From Tetradesmus obliquus (taxonomy: Eukaryota; Chlorophyta; Chlorophyceae; Sphaeropleales; Scenedesmaceae): a stretch of DNA of 64,000 bases. The stretch is taken from assembly GCA_030272155.1 (NCBI GenBank), contig CP126196.1, forward strand, positions 1,054,001 to 1,118,000, given 5' to 3'. The notes under the pieces are model-generated. The model saw only the letters and a list, made by a program, of their open reading frames with translations. It was not told the DNA's origin and did no database searches. This document shows, piece by piece, positions 42,166 to 55,300 of this stretch; within the stretch, counting starts at the first letter, position 1; each line of letters begins with the position of its first letter. A program made the position numbers and the translations under genes.

Positions 42166-43920
42166 GTTTATAGCAGCAAGCGGAGTGGGTGGCAGTGCTG
42201 CTGTGTTGAGCAGCAACGGTGGCGGCGGCCGCAGAAATGGGAAGCATCTTGGTGAAGCCATGGATGGCGTGTGCTGGGACGGGATCCGCAGCAAGGCCAC
42301 GTGGGCTGGTGGTGCGTTGGTGGTCGTGTGCTGCATGTGAATGGGCTAGCTGCTGCAGTGCGCACAGCTGAGCCCAGCAGGCTGGCGAGTCTAAGCGTGC
42401 AGCAGCAGCAGCAGCTGGTTTGCTGGCTTGTGCTGTCGACAGAGAGATTGCATTCTGCTTGTCGGCGAGTGATCTGCTGTGACGCTGAGCCAGCTTGCGG
42501 CTAGCGCTGTGGTGACTGCCTATAGCAGCTGCTAGCTGGCGCTGTCAGCAGGGGTACTGCCTTTGGGCACCAGCTGGCGTCTGTGTCAGCAGCAGCCACA
42601 GCAGTGGTGGTGGGTTGCAGGGACAGCAGTGCTGGCAGCAGTGCTGATGTTTGCACGAGGATCAGTCAGCCACAGCAATGGTGGTGGGAGCTCTTGAGCA
42701 TGAGCATGCAGCTCAGCAGCAGCTGCATACGAGCGCATGCAGCAGTTCTGCTTCTGCAAGATTGTGTCCAGCTGCAGCTGCGGCAAGTGTGCTGGGATGC
42801 GGCACAGTGAGCTAATGCTTGCTTGTTGACCCAGCTTGAAGCTGGGCCAGTGCACTTTGAATTCGTCATCTTACTTCCATGCAGGCATGCAACGACACCG
42901 TCAATGGTTGTTAATCGCATGCACTGTCGCTGAGGGAATGCAATCGGCAACTTTCTTTATATGAGGCTGTGGTTCCCTTCTGTTGCCGCTCCATTGGGGC
43001 GCGGGGCCGATGGCGTTGATGCTATGTCTTGATGGGTAGCATGATGATGATGATATGAGGCTGTGGTTTTGGGTGCCTGTGCTGATGTTAGGATGAAAAC
43101 CGGTCATGCTCCCGCTGTGTACCCATTGTAACCGATTACAGGTCAGCACATTTGTAGAAAGCACTAGGGACCGTTGGTGACAGGTGGGAAAGCGCCTCAG
43201 GAGTTCTGTTGGACAGCAGCCTGCATCATGCTGCAGTGCAGCTTTGCCATAGCGTTGGCAACGCTTTCCATTCAACGTTGCAGCATTAGTCCTGCTGGGT
43301 TCAGCCTGAATCTGGGATCAGGAGACAACCCTGCCTTGCAACTGACTAAAGAATTGCAGGAAAGACACGCAATCTGCAATAGCTGACAATGACAAGATAT
43401 GTACGCGTCACATGTTACACGGTCATTGTTTATTATGAAAGCATCACCTGAAAAAAAAGGCCAAGGCAAATACATGCAGCAGCTTCACTGGAAGCCAGTG
43501 CTTGCATGCAGTTCAAGTGCAGCATCATCCGCTCACAACCACAGAGCGAGCACAGGTGCAAATACACCCTCCAGCTCAACTTGGCACCGGCGCGTCGCCG
43601 CGTACATGTGGCATGCAGTGCCACTGCAGCACGTGTTGCAGGTGACCACGCCGCATGCCGGTGCCAGAGGTGCATGAATGGCTGCAACGCTTGCACATCG
43701 CGTCTGCACCAGTAATGAATGCTGTGTTGGTTTGAAGGGAGCTGCTGCATGACAAGCTGTGCAGCTGACATCAACTGTGCAGAAAGGAGTTTTGCCGCTG
43801 CTGCAGGCGCTAGAGCTGCTGCAGGCGCTAGATGGCATGTCAAGTCCCCAGCTGCCATCCACTTCTCCAACTTCACACTGAAAACCTGAACTTCACATCA
43901 CGCCAACGTCCTCACAAACT
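42166..43920. other. No gene recognised
   Basis: Lies between the eRF3 3' flank and the end of the minus-strand thylakoid-protein gene. Only short unsupported open frames are present. A TGTAA, the usual chlorophyte poly(A) signal, occurs at 43127-43131, but it is too far from either gene end to assign. Confidence 0.4.
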
Positions 43921-45351
43921 TCACGCTGAGGAGCCCTTGAGCTTGCTGCCCACCAGCTTCTCTGCTGCCTCATACGCCTCCTTCACCTTCTGCCCAGCTG
44001 CCTTCAGCACAGCCTCACTCTGACTGGCATACTTTGTGACAGCAAGGCCCAGTCCGATGTAACTGCCAAGCACCAGGATCTCCCCAAGCCACAGCGGCAT
44101 GATGCCGTGTGTGCGGTGCTTGCCGTTGGGGGTTAGGTCTGAAGCCGGCTTGGCGGCGGCTGGCGCGGGCTTGGGCTGGGCCGGCTCGTCCTTCTTCACC
44201 TCGATCTGTTACGACAGGAAAATGACAAAAAAAATGACAGATTATGTAACAAGTTGGGCTGTGAGGACGAGGCTTCAAGGAGGGGGTAGGGCAAGAGGTG
44301 GTTTTGGGATGGCGAGGAGTGCTGTGCAGTGTGCAAGAAAGCAGCCATGTCACCAAGCCGCATACACGCAATGAACGTAACAGCAACCAATTGGTTGCAC
44401 TCCCGTATGAAATGATGACGGTTGAAGGTGACGGGTAACATGCGACATAGCATGCATGTGTGCCGCATGTGTGCACCAGATGTGCACAAATACAGCATGA
44501 TCAAACATTCGTGTCTGCACATGCACACATGCCTTGAGCACACATGCATGCACAACCAGCATCCAGACACTGCATGCTCAATAAAAGCTGCCCTGCAGCC
44601 CTACGCACCTTTGCAGGTGCAGGCGCTGGCACTGGCACTGGCACAGGCACTGGTGCCACTGGTGCACGCTGCTTGCAACAGCAGCACAGACAGGACAACA
44701 GCAGCAACAAAAGCGCAAAACCATGAGCTAGCTGCATCAGTACAGCATGAGTTATGGGAGACATGCAGAGCAGGCCTCCCAGCTTTGGTTGCAGATGACT
44801 CTGCTTCGCACAAGCAGTGCTAGGCATTACTACATGCTAGGGGCAATACGTCTTGGCATCATGCAGCAGCCATCTTCCCAAATGCCGCATGCAAGGCACA
44901 CATGCATGCGTGCCGAAGGTTTGCAAGCGGAGCGAGCAGGCATGGCAAGGAACGTGCATCCGCAATCACTGGAGCATCATGCAGACTAACTGCTGCTGCT
45001 GCTGCTGTTTTGAGCACGGCAATGCTGCACTGCATACGCTACCAAGCTTCCAACCATGCCTGCGACTGCGAGCAACATAACAACAGCACGAGGTCCTGTG
45101 CTACACTGCTGCTGCCGACTGCACATCGCCCAACAGCATCAAACATCACGCATACATATTGCCTGTCATGTCATAACACTCTGTTACACTGCTGCTATGT
45201 AACGCACCGTGCTCTTCCAGGGGTCTGGTGGCGTGCTGAAGCCGCTGCTGCTGGATGCTGCTGGCGCGGGCGCTGCGGGGGCAGGTGCAGGCTCAGCAGG
45301 CTTGCTGAAGCTGAAGCCACCAAACAGGGGCGTGGAGGGCTGCAGCAGCAG

Positions 45352-45388
<37 letters not shown>

Positions 45389-47801
45389 GGGGCCATAGCA
45401 GCAAGAGTGTCAGCTTGTAGTCAACCAGCAGTGACCAGGGTGGGGCCACACAGCTCATGCGTGTTGAGTGTCACATAGAGGCGCAATTCTGCCGTGCGAG
45501 GAACTACAGCTGCTGCTGGTGAAGAGTGCTTCTAATGCGCTTGTTTTCTGAAGCCAACCTGCTCACCTCCTCACTCTCTGCGGGTGTGGGCGCTGGTGCT
45601 GCTGGCCTGTTCTTGGCTGCGCTCTCATACGCGGACGAAGCCTCCTTCTTCAGGCCTGCCGCGCGGCTGGCAAAGTCGCCTGCAGGAAAAAGTAACAAGA
45701 TTTGAATTTGGTGATGTGACAGCTGGGCAAGTGTCAGGGCAAGTATGTTGGTGCAGCGGCCGGCACACATGGAAGGCACATGCTGCGACTCCTGACATGC
45801 TTAGTCAGCTGCACTTCTTCTTCTGCTGCTGACTGAAACTAGGTGGTGAAGATAAAAGGTATAAGATGTTTGTGCAACGACCAGCAGTGGAGCTGCTGCC
45901 AAGCAACAGACATGGCAAGTCAGCGATGGTGGCTTACTGGCAGGTGCAGGTGCAGGTGCTGCCGCTGCCGCTGGTGCTGCAGCTGGTGCTGCCTCGCCAC
46001 TTGCCCGCGCAGCAGCCTTCTCGCGCCTGTGGCGGCACAGCAGACACATCATACAATGACAACGGGCGGGCAGAGAGCTTGAGTCGCATACACCGGGTTA
46101 CGTGCTGTATCTGTCATCCACCAAATGACTGTTACTTGCTCCCACTGTGTGCTGCGTCTTTTCACTGCCAAGCCTTAACCCGCCAGCAATCACCTCAGCA
46201 CTACAGGACTTGCCCATGCCCCTAAGGGTTTAAACACCCTGTCTCAGCAACACATGCATACGCTTCAAAGCCACAGTGAGAGTGTTTGTCTGTCTGAATG
46301 CCAGGCCGTGTTGCGAACTGAACAGGCTCTGTGATGCTGCGCTTCTGCCTGTCGACTATGATAATCAAGTAACCGCATTTGTGTGCACAAAAAGCCACTG
46401 GTTTGAAAGATATCTGTGCATATGGTGCAGACTCACGCCTCGCGCAGCAGCTCGCGGCGCCTCTCCAGCTCAGCTTGGCGCTTCTGGTAGGGAGACATCA
46501 CCTGCGGCAGATACATACAGACACCCGGCCGCTGTTGGCGCTTGTCGTGTGTAGTACACAGCATGTACATGCCAGTGTGCAGTATGCTGTGGTCAGTCAG
46601 GGTAGGGACGCATCACCTGCGGCAGCGGTAGACAGAGGTACCCAAGTATGACGTTTGTGTTGAAGCAGCAGGTATGTGTGGGTTATATCAGCCAAGCAGC
46701 AGAGCTCAGTACCAGGTGTTGGAGCTACCATGATGCACACGGCTGTCAGCATGCTGCGGAGAACTGCTGCTGCTGCTGTTGGTTGCCTATGCAGCAGCTG
46801 CTGGCGGCCTGACCGCACGCATGATGCACCACCTGTGTCTAGAGATGCCTCGTACAGGGCTATGCTGTTCTGAGTGCTGCTGCCGCACCTCCTTATCGTC
46901 TGTGCGTGCTGCAGCATGCAGCATCTGAGGTGTACAAGGCACAAATGGCGCAGCTGAAGTAAAAAGGCAGTTTGATAAGTCGCTGGTGCTGCTGCCGCAC
47001 CTCCTCATCGTCTGCGAATGCTGTCACCCCATTGCCAGACACAGCTTGCAGGACCACAGGCAATACAAACCATGCTGCAGCTGCTGGCCTATCCACACAT
47101 GCAACTAAAACCATAGATGCGGTTGCCCCAGTGCTGCTGCCGCACCTCCTCATCGTCTGCGAATGCTGGCGGCGCGTACGCTGCGTCCATGGCGGTAGCA
47201 CCAGACAGCGTCACCGCTGCTGCCAGCAGTGACGGTGCCAGGCGGTCAAAGAGGGTGACCTCCTGCAACAGCAGGACAGGCAATGCTTGAAGGTGCGCAG
47301 CTTTGCATTTTTCATGCTATACTGTCCATATTTACAATGATACAGTAGTACACTGTGAGGGCAGCACAGTCACCAGGTGACTTGACTGCAGCAGCGACAA
47401 GCAACTAGTTTCCACCGGCGACAGGTAGACTGCAGATATTTAGACGCAGTGTGGTAATGGTTTTACTACAGGCTGTAGGATGCAGCAGTCAGCGGCTGTG
47501 CAAGATGCAACAGGAGGCTCAGCTGCTGCTAGCAGCAGCACCAGTAGGTTCCAACACTAGTACTAACCCTGCCAGCCTCCTTCAGGTACTTTTGTTGCCG
47601 CATACAACAATAATGCCACCGCAAGCAAGCAATTGTGCACCAATGAGCGTACGGGGAGGGAGTGCGGGGCAGATCCATGTGCTGGTGCCTCACCTGGCCC
47701 CTGCTCGCCCTGCTGACCACAGCAGCACGTGCTGGGCGTGCAGCGGAGCGTGTGCCAGCAGCACCAGCCTTGAAGGCGCGTGACTTCATTGCCAACGCCA
47801 T
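43921..47801 (-). CDS. Unknown plastid protein with thylakoid-lumen-type leader and one C-terminal helix
   Basis: Exons right to left: 47694-47801, 47146-47262, 46437-46501, 45938-46026, 45567-45679, 45208-45339, 44609-44668 and 43921-44205, giving 322 residues with all phases consistent. Residues 1-~35 are basic and acid-free (transit-peptide-like). A hydrophobic stretch follows (LAPSLLAAAVTLSGATAMDA) ending APPAFA-DDEE, a typical thylakoid processing site, so export into or across the thylakoid is inferred. The middle has a charged helix (YQKRQAELERRRELLREARE) and long Ala/Pro spacers including a PVPV run. Near the C-terminus one membrane helix (LGEILVLGSYIGLGLAVTKY) precedes an amphipathic Lys/Ala/Glu helix. 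I do not recognise the family. A role tying a luminal or stromal partner to the membrane is possible but speculative. Confidence 0.78.
46595..46620 (-). repeat. Echo of exon 46437-46501 start
   Basis: Repeats CTGCCGCAG-GTGATG and TCCCTACC of the VMSPY exon start, about 100 bp upstream. Confidence 0.7.
46875..47025 (-). repeat. Two echoes of the end of exon 47146-47262
   Basis: Copies of the AFADDEE codons plus the GTGCGGCAGCAG donor region lie at about 46990-47022 (TAFADDEE) and 46878-46912 (ARTDDKE). Confidence 0.88.
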
Positions 47802-48228
47802 TGCGTGAAAGCTGTGCTGCCACCAGTGCGAGACCAGAGATGCGCTCCCGTCAACGCACGCCCTTCGTTGCTTGAGCGGATCGGTTGTTTATCAACAAAG
47901 CCTATGTAAACAGCGATGTCAGCAGCAAATTTTACTGACGCGGTCAGGCAATGGACGGTGCAACTCTCGCCATAACCATAACACAAGTCGCTCCAATTGC
48001 GACAGTGATGCAGTTGATCAGCAGCCAACGTGACAAACCAAGAAAAGCAGTGTGTGCAAGCACAGAACAGCACGTGCGGGTTGTCCCAAACATATTCGTG
48101 GCAGCACCCATCAGCAGCAGCAGGCGAAAAACACACAAGCAAGAATTTTCTACTTGCACACCAGGATGCTGTGCATCAGGGCCACCCAGCAGCTAGCACT
48201 GCCATGCAGCAGCTTGGCAGCTCGCAGC
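47802..48228. promoter_or_regulatory. Divergent promoter region, thylakoid protein and Cys-rich protein
   Basis: About 430 bp separate opposite start codons at 47801 and 48229. No specific element is claimed. Confidence 0.45.
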
Positions 48229-49267
48229 ATGTCCAGCTTGCACTCATTGCTGCTAGGAGCACACCCAGCAGACAGCAGCAGCAGCAGCTTGCAGCAACCG
48301 CAGAGATCGCTGCCGCCAGCAGATGGAAGCAGCTATGAAAGCAGCAGTGGATGGCTACAGGAGCAGCAGCAGCAGCAGCCGGAGCAGCAGCTACCCTCGC
48401 TTTGTGGCGAGCCAAAGAACAAGGTGAGCACACGCAGCAGCTCAGCTGCAGTGCACCACGCAGATGTGCACAGGAGCTGGGGAATCTGTAAGCTGAGGTC
48501 TCCTGTGTGCTCTCTTGCTCACGCATGCATCATGAACTGGGCAGTGCCAGCAGGCCAGGGGTTCAGCAGCTGCGGCAGCTGCAGAGGCAGCAGCTTGTGC
48601 ATACCAAGTAACGTGGGTGCATGCTGCTCAACGTGTTAGCTTGCTGTGGCATCACAGACACAGATATGTTGGCCCATAACGCTGGTTATATGCGCTGTGT
48701 GCTGCTGCCTGCAGCTGTCGCTGCACCGGCGAGGCAACAGGCGCATCTCATACTACTCCAAGCGCCAGGGACTCTTCGCCTTCTGCAAGTGAGCACTGGC
48801 TACGACTTGGCTTGGCGCTTCAAGCCCTGCAGCAGCAGCAGCAACAGCAACAGCAGCAGCCCAGCTCAGCATGCTGTCAGCCTTGCAGGATTGGATGCAG
48901 CACCAGCGGCAGCAACCTAGTTGCAGCATGCTGGGCAGCGTGCATGAATGGTTGCATCACAGTCAGGCTCATGCCCACTATGCCGCATTTGCTCGCGTGC
49001 TTACTCGCGTGCGGGCGCCTGCTGCGTGTTGCAGGCATTGCCGCCAGACTGGCATCAAAGCTATCGACTATTAACATCAAGACTCTGCCCACCACTGCTT
49101 GCACACGCCTCACTCGTGCCGCGCTTCTTGTTGTGTGTGCATGCTGCAGGCACTGCGGCCAGACCGGTACGCCGCACCAATACTTTGCGGCCAACGAGCG
49201 CTGCAGCGGGCAGTGCCTGGCGCCGCCCAGCAAGGCGTACCCGCGCGAGTACAAGCCGCCCTGCTGA
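48229..49267 (+). CDS. Small basic Cys-rich (putative zinc-binding) protein
   Basis: Exons 48229-48423, 48715-48788 and 49150-49267 join in phase into 128 residues. The N-terminal half is Ser/Gln-rich low complexity. The C-terminal half is LSLHRRGNRRISYYSKRQGL then FCKHCGQTGTPHQYF...ERCSGQC and a tail ending REYKPPC. A CxxC pair followed by C-x3-C suggests a single zinc-binding knuckle; this is inference from spacing only. The basic, aromatic region before it could contact nucleic acid. The start is the first ATG giving a compact product; the frame is open further upstream, so a longer N-terminus is possible. No family recognised. Confidence 0.7.
49028..49062 (+). repeat. Echo of exon 49150-49267 start
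   Basis: TTGCAG-GCATTGCCGCCAGACTGG repeats the acceptor and first codons (HCGQTG) of the last exon, about 120 bp upstream. Confidence 0.8.
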
Positions 49268-49317
49268 GCACCTATTGTTGCAAAAGCATCTGTAGTGTGA
49301 TGAGGCAGCAGTGCTGA

Positions 49318-49702
49318 GGTCAGCGGGCAGTGCCTCGAGCCGCCCAGCAAGGCGTACCCCCGCGAGTACTACTTGTAGTACAAGCCGCCCTGCTGAGCAG
49401 TTTGCTGGACAGCAGCAGCAGCAGCAGCAGCAGCAGCTGATCTAGCAGTGCTATGGGCAGTGGCCACCACAGGCTGCCTGTGTATGCGCGAGTACAAGGC
49501 GCCCTGCTGAGCAGCAGCAGCAGCCTCAGCTGCTGACCAAGCAGTGCACTGCATAGTGGTCTCCACAGGCTGGCTAACACCACCTGTATATGCGCGAGCA
49601 CAAGCTGCCCTGCTGAGCAGCAGCAGCTGACCAAGAAGTGCTATGGGCAGTGGACACCACAGGCTGCCTGTGTATGCGCAAGCCGCACCGTGCTGAGCAG
49701 CG
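49318..49702 (+). repeat. Four echoes of the terminal codons past the stop
   Basis: Copies of the exon end (SGQCLAPPSKAYPREYKPPC-stop) recur at 49320-49398 (longest), 49487-49512, 49590-49618 and 49672-49702. Each ends in a TGCTGAGCAG-type stop context. The third and fourth are short and diverged. The pattern parallels the eRF3 3' flank. Confidence 0.9.
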
Positions 49703-50673
49703 CCTGATGTTTTACAAGTGTAACAAGGCAGCAGTGCTGTGGGCAGCGGTTGACGCCGGTCAGGCTGCCTTTGCCTGGACGCATGGTCAGGCGGGCTTGA
49801 GGAGAGGAGGCAACTTGAAGTGAGAGAGATGGTTCTTGCTGTAGGGAGCTGTGAGTGTTGTGATGCACAACATATGCATGCACCGACGAAAAGATGCGTC
49901 CTGCAACGCCTTGGTGTAGTTTGTCTGCTGGGCTGCGGATGGTCGCATGCACAGCTCTGTCTCCGCTGTTTTACGACGGATTGTGGCCTTTACTGCTACG
50001 CTCAGATGTGTGATAAGCAGCATCAGTAGATCTTGTTTGATCTGTGTGAACAGATCTGAAAAAACACAGCAGATGCTGCCTTCTCACACATCTGAGCTTA
50101 GCAAAGTAAAGGAACCACGTGGTGCTTGGGACTCCCAACACTGTTCGGAACAGTGTCCTGGGTGGAACCTCTAATCCTTTTATACCTCTGTGTTGTCCTG
50201 TGCTGCAACCGTTCTTGTATGCAACCGCACGTTCCTGATCTACGCTGCGGCAGCTATGCACACGCAGCTATGATTTGGAGCGAAAGCAGATATGATTCAG
50301 GTGATGCGGGGGGTGCCCACTGCTGCGGTGGCAAGTACGGGATGACAGACTGCTCCCACACCAAGGTAGTAGGCACCGGACTGTAAGTGTTAGACTTTTT
50401 TGGCACAGAAACTCTGTAAGGGCTTCGGACGCGCCGATTGCGACCGAGTCACGCTGCAAACTTCAACGTCAGCACCAGTTCCTGTCAAACATTGGACGGC
50501 TGCGTCATTCGCGCCTCAACGCTCACTCTGCCATTGACTCGGCCAGCAACGCGACGTATGACTATGGTGAAACAGCCTTCTGAGAGCTATCATATCACAA
50601 TGTTCAGGCCCCGAGTGCACTCGGTCTGCTTCTGAGAAGGTCTTCGCCACGCGAAAAGTTCACATCAGTCGTC
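49703..50673. other. No gene recognised
   Basis: Intergenic stretch upstream of the anoctamin gene. An imperfect fold-back lies near 50127-50165 (GGGACTCCC...GTTCGGAAC). No RNA gene was recognised. Confidence 0.4.
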
Positions 50674-52326
50674 ATGGCGAACATAGTCCTCACGTATAGC
50701 TCAGCTTCTGATGCACTGTTGATAAACATAACAGGTCTGCTCTCAGATCAAGTTGGTGGGGCAACGGTGGTGCCCGTCCGACCAGAACTAGCCAAGTCTC
50801 CAGTGCTGCTCGTGCACATCCCTGAGCAAACCTTGCAGCATGCACTGGAAGTCGTATCAGATCAACATGCCGTGCAGGTCCAGAACAGAAGCAGCAACAG
50901 CACATCCCACCTGGCAAAGAACGGCAGCAGCACCACAGCAGCAGCAGCCGCTGCTGCGGCAGCAGCAGCAACCGACAGTGCGCAACCTGGGTCAGGTACA
51001 TTGCAAGACAGCCGCTGCAGCAGGTTAGATGTGACACCAGCAGAGGCGGTGCTGCTAGCAATTACATGCCTGGAGAGGGTCAAGGTGAGCAGCAGAGTGG
51101 TCTGCTGATGCATTGTACTACAGTGCCTGATCTCAGCTGCCAATGCTGGCCCAGCTCGGAGCAGCAGTGCTTTGTACGTGTAATGCATCCTGCAAGCGCT
51201 GCACTGCTTGATGTCAAAGAGCATAGCAGCAGACGTGTTTTTCTTTCTGGCAATCTGTACTATCAGCTGTGTGGTATCTGAGCAGGCACCAGGTCTGATA
51301 TGTCGCCAGTGCATAGATGATCAGCGCATTGCTGCTGTAGATGCTGTGTAGATGCTCAGTGCACTGCTGTGCTGCATTGGCTGGCTCCTGCATGCAGGCC
51401 AGCAGTGAGGTCCTGCAGCTGCTGCAGCAGCATGGCCCGGCAGATGGACAGCTGGCAAAAAGCAGCGCAGCAGCTGAAGGTGATGGGCAGCAGCTGCCAG
51501 GACAAGACGCGCCTGCATTGCTGCCGCTGCTGCAGAGGTGCGTCGGTTTCAAAAGTTGGGTCTGCTGCACATGTGTATATAACACACTGTGTTACTGGCA
51601 GTGTTGTGCGGCTCACATGCAGTACAGCTGAGCTCCTGCTCGTATCTATGTTGTTTTGCTGGTGCCGCTGCCGTGTTGCACACGTGTGACGCACGTGTAA
51701 AACACGAGCGAATCATTGCGAGCGTAACCCAGGTCGGACACATGCACCTGTACTGTGTCACACAAACGTGTTGCTGCTGCTGCTGCTGCTGCAGGTGTGG
51801 GGTGCTGACTGGGATGGTGCCGCTGCATGACCCGGCAGCAGTGGCGCGGCTGCGGCGCAAGGCCATGACTTCCCTACTGGCCCCTGCACATGGCTTCAGG
51901 CAAGTGCAGCCGCTGACCTTTCAGCATGATTTATCTTACATCTTAAAACAGCAACCAGCCCTGGGTTTGACCACTACTGCTGGGCGGGGTTACTACACCT
52001 AGGCCATGCAAGGAACAAGTTGTGCACACTGGCTGCAGAATCGGGGCTTGTTGCCTGCTTGCTGTCCCCACAGTGTAGCATGCATGCATGCAAGCAGGGA
52101 GCGGCTCTCCTGGTGCATCATGACTGCATGCAATTGAGATGCAATGCACCGGATGTTGTGACTGTGGCGCTCATTCACCTTGGGACCTGTGTGCGGTTTT
52201 GCAAAAACAAACCTCGCAGGGCTTACTTTGGCAGCGCTGTGGGCTTCCACCTGGCCCTGCTGAACGCACTCGCCACTTGGCTGCTGGCACCTGCAGCCGT
52301 GGCCACATACCTGCTGTGGGCGCTGC

Positions 52327-52383
<57 letters not shown>

Positions 52384-55300
52384 GCAGCGGCAGCGGCAGC
52401 GGCCCAGCTGTTGATGCGCAAGGTAATTCCAGCACAAGGCACTGCCATGCTGTATGTACATTCGGTGCTGTTAAGTGCAGCATCACCGAAGGTGTGGCTG
52501 GCTGTGACTGCTGCATTTCTGGTGCAACACATATCGATCCAGCCCACCGGCGTCCGCAGTCAGTAATGTCACAGACTGCAGACAGCATAACTGCTGCTGC
52601 CCGCCACACTGCTGACCCATTGCCTTACTTGTTGCCGTGGCAAGGAACGTGTGGCTTTGCTGCTGCTGCCCCTCGCTTCTGCTGTGTACTGCAGGCAATG
52701 CCCTTTCCAGCCCTCTGCTGCCGCTGCTGGTGTGCTTCCACCTGCTGTGGAGCGCAGCAGGCCTCAAGCTGTGGGCCAGGAGGGAGGCAGCACTGAGGCA
52801 GGCCTGGCGCTTAGACGGCAGCAGCAGCAGCAGCAGCAGCAACAGCGCTACATATCCTGATAGGGCATGGAGCAATGCACGCCCAGCAGCAGCAGCAGCT
52901 GCAGCAGCGGGGCCTCTGACAGCACCTGCAATGACAGCAGCAGCAGCTGCCCCAGCACCTGCCGGTCCTGCAGAGCAGCAGGACAGCCTGTCTCCTCTGC
53001 CTAGTGCTGCAGCAGCTCTGGTGGCAGTAGGCCGGCCAGCTGCTGTGATGGGTTCTGCTGCTGCTGCTGCTGTTGGAGGCTCTGATGATTTAGCCGGTCC
53101 TGTAGCAGCAGGGTCTGGGCTGGACTTGGCTGCTGGCATGAGTGGTGGGCTGGGGCCTGGTCAGGGCCTGAGTGCAGCCAGCCTTGAGGTGGCTGCTGCT
53201 GCTGGCGTGAGGAGGGAGTACACAGGTGGGCAGGGGCTTGCACTGATTGGCTTGGTGCTTGAGTGTGAGGTGACTTGGCGCTTGCAGGGCCTGAGTGCAG
53301 CTGGTCTTGAGGTGGCTGCTGCTGCTGGGGTGAGGCGGGAGTACACAGGTGGGTGGAGGGGCTGTCGAAGTGATTAGCTGGCATGGCATGTGCATACTGC
53401 CACAACCGCTTTTGGGTGATGGTGGGTGGTCAGGGCCTGAGTGCTGCCAGCCTGGAGGTGGCTGCTGCTGCTGGCGTGAGGCGGGAGTACACAGGTGGGC
53501 AGGGGCTGGCATTGGCTTGCTGCTTGCATTGGCTTGGTGCTTGAGTGGTGGGCTGGAGCCTGGTCAAGGCCCAAGTGCTGCCAGTCTTGAGGTGGCTGCT
53601 GCTGCTGACGGGAGGCGGGAGTACACAGGTGGGCAGGGGCCCTGTGGGAATGGGTGGGTGCACACAAGCGGGTGGGTGGGTGGGTGGGCGGATAGGGCGG
53701 GTGCTTTGTGCATGTGGCTGTATGGTCATGAACAGGCATGTGCTGTTACGCCATGTGTATGTGGCTGTATGGTCATGAACGGGCATGTGCTGTTACGCCT
53801 CGCCACTCACCACTCAGTTTCGCTCGTGACGCTTGCGTCAAGCCCGGCGCTCAGCTACGCACTTTCGTCCATGCTGCCTTCACCTCCGCTGCTTTCCACC
53901 TGCTGTGCCATCCTCTGTGATCCCCTGCTGCTGCCCTCACCAGTGCTGCAAACGCCTGCAGGCCGCTGGCGCAACAGCCCCACCGGCCACCAGGCACTAT
54001 CCCTTCCACGTCCACGACATCCAACCCCTCGCCTTGCTGCTGTATCGCACTGCCCTGCAGGCCGCTGGCGCATCAGCCCCACCAGCTACCAGCCAGCACT
54101 GCTGCCACACATCTGCTCCTTTGACCCCTCTGCTGGACAATCCTGACTCATCACCCTGCAGGCCGCTGGCGCATCAATCCATTCACACACCAGCCCGAGC
54201 TTCTCAGCTCCCCAGCCCAGCAGCTGCTACGGCTGCTGGCCTCAGCAGCAGCAACAGCGCTGCTGCTGGCGGCGGCTGCAGCGCTGCTGCTGCTGTGCCT
54301 CAACCTGCAGGGGTACATTCCCCCTCAGCAGGCGCGGCTGTACTGGAGGAGCTTGGCTGCTCTGAGTGCCCCTGGTGGCTGGTTTAGCAAGGACAGCGGA
54401 GCTATTGTGAGCCAGGTGTGTAAGCAGCCATAACATGCTGCCAATATGGTACAAGTTACTGCTACTGCCATGCAGTGCGCATGGCTGAAAGGCGTCGGTA
54501 GAATGCTTGTTACAAGCATAGTAGCGTGGCTTTGATCATGCACTGCATCTGCAATGCCTGCTGGTTTGTTCCAGCGTGCAGTGGCATTGTCGTGGGCAGT
54601 GCTGCTACTTTGGCTCTTCTCATCGCCAACAGCCAACGCCACTGGTTGCTTGTTGCTGCAGGTGCCGTTGGTGGTGCGCTCTGCTGTCACCATCCTTTAC
54701 ACCTCCAATGTATATGGGTGAGTGCCGCTGTTACCATGCAGCTGAGGATCCTTGCCATAATGTTTATCGTGCGCAGCTTGCCTTTGCATTACATTACAAT
54801 ACTTTACATTTTTGCCTGGTGTTTGACACCCGTTTCATTTGCTTTCACTAAGCATACTTTATGTTTGTGTGGTTCCCTGCAGGCCTGCAGCGCAGCTGCT
54901 GACGCGGCTGGAGAACCACCGCACGCTAGAAGGCTTTGCGGCGTGCCTGACAGCCAAGCAGGCGGCGCTGCAGGTGCTGTTCACCTTTGGGCCCGTGGCC
55001 TACGTGGGGCTGGCAGGTGCGCCTGGCAGAGCTTGTTTCTTGGTGAACTTTTGGACTGTTTACAATTACTGGCAATGCAGCCAGCCGTTATGAAGTCAAC
55101 CTCTTAGTTGAAAACAATTGCCATTCGCTAATGCTGCTCCTGCTGTTGTGGCAGAGACGGCGGCCTGCCGTAGCGGTGTAGTTACGATATGATCAGTATG
55201 TTGTACCTACTGCAATACCTTTGGTGGTTTGGTTTTTGTTGCTGCTCCTGCAGGTGCCGGTGCTGCTGCTGCCAGGTCTGAGGTGGCTGCATTCTTCAAA

